From positions 1-13,322 of the forward strand of contig PKWK01000006.1 in the NCBI GenBank assembly GCA_003133205.1: 13,322 nt of DNA, in the 5' to 3' direction. A program made the position numbers and the translations under genes. Below the pieces are notes generated by a model, which saw only the letters and a program-made list of their open reading frames with translations, was not told the origin of the DNA and searched no databases. This DNA comes from Granulicella sp. (GTDB lineage: Bacteria > Acidobacteriota > Terriglobia > Terriglobales > Acidobacteriaceae). Below, piece after piece: positions 12,339-13,322 of this stretch; the stretch's first letter is position 1, and each line of letters begins with the position of its first letter.

Positions 12339-12740
12339 GCTTTACCCCGCGACCTTTGCGGGACGGTGGGAAGTCAAACCTCCTCAGCGCAGATCTTGGC
12401 AGTCTGTCGCTGTCGGCCCCACTGGAACGGCTTTATGCAAGCCAACCAATTGACGCAGTCAGCGACCTAGCGGGGCGCAATCGAGGTGGCAAATATGGCC
12501 GGGGCCTGACCCTGGCTGAATACCAACGAAAACCAATTCGACGACGCAAAGCACCGCGTCACCCTTTCGCGCGTCGAGCCCAGCTCCGCGTATCAAGTCC
12601 GCCGTCCAGCGGGAATACGAGTGATTCATCTCGGCAGTTCGCCACCATGGGGGCTGCCTCTTTCTTTTGGACAGTCCCACGTTTTTAGGCTCTCCAGCCT
12701 CGGTAACTCAACCAACGCAGCAAACGAAAGGGCACCAATC
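12339..12740. other. Gene-poor stretch, possibly the 5' remnant of the following gene
   Basis: Eight bases after the 12156 gene is a five-pair hairpin CCCGC/GCGGG (12346-12362). From 12510 a frame is open without interruption into the gene at 12741. It reads sensibly (NTNENQFDDAKHRVTL, RVEPSSAYQVRR) but has no ATG; a GTG at 12621 could start it. Either the next gene is longer than called or this is a decayed upstream gene. Nothing else is supported. Confidence 0.35.
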
Positions 12741-13254
12741 ATGCAAGACCCACGCATCGGCAAACGAGTGGCGTTCAATACGCCGAATGGTCGCAGCCAG
12801 GGTACCGTACTGGCGATCAATCACATGGACGACCAGCAGCTGACTGTCTCTCGGGACGGACGAGCCGGCGTGACCACAGTTCATGTTGGCAGTCGCGAGG
12901 ACGAAGTTGAGTTTCTCGACGCCGAGCCTTCGAACGAGGACCTTGGAGACACCGGAGTCAGTTACCAGGGGTCCAGCCCACCGGTCGAACGTCAATCCCA
13001 TTCCGTACAGCTGGGAGAACTTGATCGAGCGCGTTCCCAACCTCGCCCCCGGATATGCCTATCTGCTTTTTCTCGACGGCGCTCCGGCGATGACCTACAC
13101 GTTTTTCGACGTGGTCCATGCCTCCATCATCGAGTACCAGCGCCAAGGTAAGAACGTCCTTGCCGTCCAGGTTCTCAATAATCCAACCGAGGACCAGACC
13201 GACGCTGCAGGCCTCACCTCCTCAACCGCTATCTATCCGCGACAGCTTGTCTGA
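12741..13254 (+). pseudogene. Frameshifted gene, two halves of an unknown protein of about 170 aa
   Basis: ATG 12741 with GAAAGGG about eight bases ahead opens a frame reading MQDPRIGKRVAFNTPNG, GTVLAINHMDDQQLTVS and VHVGSREDEVEFLDAEP. These are strand-rich and could be a small beta-barrel (SH3/KOW-like). After about 12990 this frame turns Arg-rich and implausible up to its stop at 13151. The +1 frame instead reads IPYSWENLIERVPNLAPGY, YLLFLDGAPAMTY, FFDVVHASIIEYQRQGK and ends at 13254. Removing one C from CCC at 12997-12999 joins them as VERQS-IPYSWENL. The alternative is two genes, the second starting at TTG 13021. Function unknown. Confidence 0.6.
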
Positions 13255-13281
13255 AACGCGGGACCCCCACGGAGCTTGCCA

Positions 13282-13322
13282 ATGGCAAAACTGACTTCCG
13301 TTCAAGTGACACAACTCGTCGA
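13282..13322 (+). CDS. Start of a gene cut by the right edge
   Basis: ATG 13282 is preceded by GGAG (13271-13274) seven bases ahead. Only 13 codons are visible (MAKLTSVQVTQLV), too few to name a family. Same direction as the upstream gene, 27 bases after its stop. Confidence 0.55.
   Translation, partial: MAKLTSVQVTQLV

Noticed and set aside
12053..12688. 211-aa open frame on the plus strand
   Set aside because: It overlaps the better-initiated 60-aa gene in another frame and shows no domain or start signal.

Overview
The window looks like part of a mobile element, most likely a conjugative plasmid or an integrative conjugative element of a Gram-negative bacterium. It carries a VirD4/TraD-type coupling ATPase, a putative VirB9/TrbG-like exported protein, two Replic_Relax-family proteins, candidate iterons, and many very small genes with good ribosome-binding sites. 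The GC content looks moderately high by eye and GTG/TTG starts are common. The host phylum cannot be fixed from the sequence; Acidobacteriota or Pseudomonadota are guesses. I see no rRNA, tRNA, CRISPR array or complete insertion sequence.

Left block (1-2332, all +): the 3' part of a gene entering from the left edge, then three small genes (143, 54 and 82 aa), then a strong intrinsic terminator. The edge gene contains a DFDFD loop and a downstream segment resembling the catalytic region of double-psi-beta-barrel RNA polymerases of the RDR/QDE-1/YonO type. Each of the three small genes is preceded by an H-type pseudoknot whose helices are kept while the sequence changes, at a nearly constant distance from the Shine-Dalgarno sequence. 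This repeated leader RNA is the most striking signal here.

Transfer block (2501-8970, all +): a tightly packed operon with TTGA, ATGA and GTGA start/stop overlaps. In order it encodes a signal-peptide protein (VirB9/TrbG-like?), a small tail-anchored protein, the VirD4-like ATPase, an exported protein with one membrane segment and a coiled-coil end, an unknown 176-aa protein, and two tandem Replic_Relax paralogues. The second paralogue arose with a segmental duplication that also left a decayed piece of the 176-aa gene. A hairpin terminator closes the operon.

Putative replication or partition region (9032-9751): an array of 11-bp repeats, a small membrane ORF, and two 67-bp direct repeats.

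Right block (9752-13322, +): a PAPS-reductase-family PP-loop protein flanked by two related small proteins (the downstream one frameshifted), then a gene-sparse, hairpin-rich stretch with microgenes. Two of these share an FWKKY motif and one is a small membrane protein. A frameshifted gene and the start of another gene at the edge follow. Three separate coding regions show a shift of the same sense (one extra base or equivalent), consistent either with decay or with base-calling errors.
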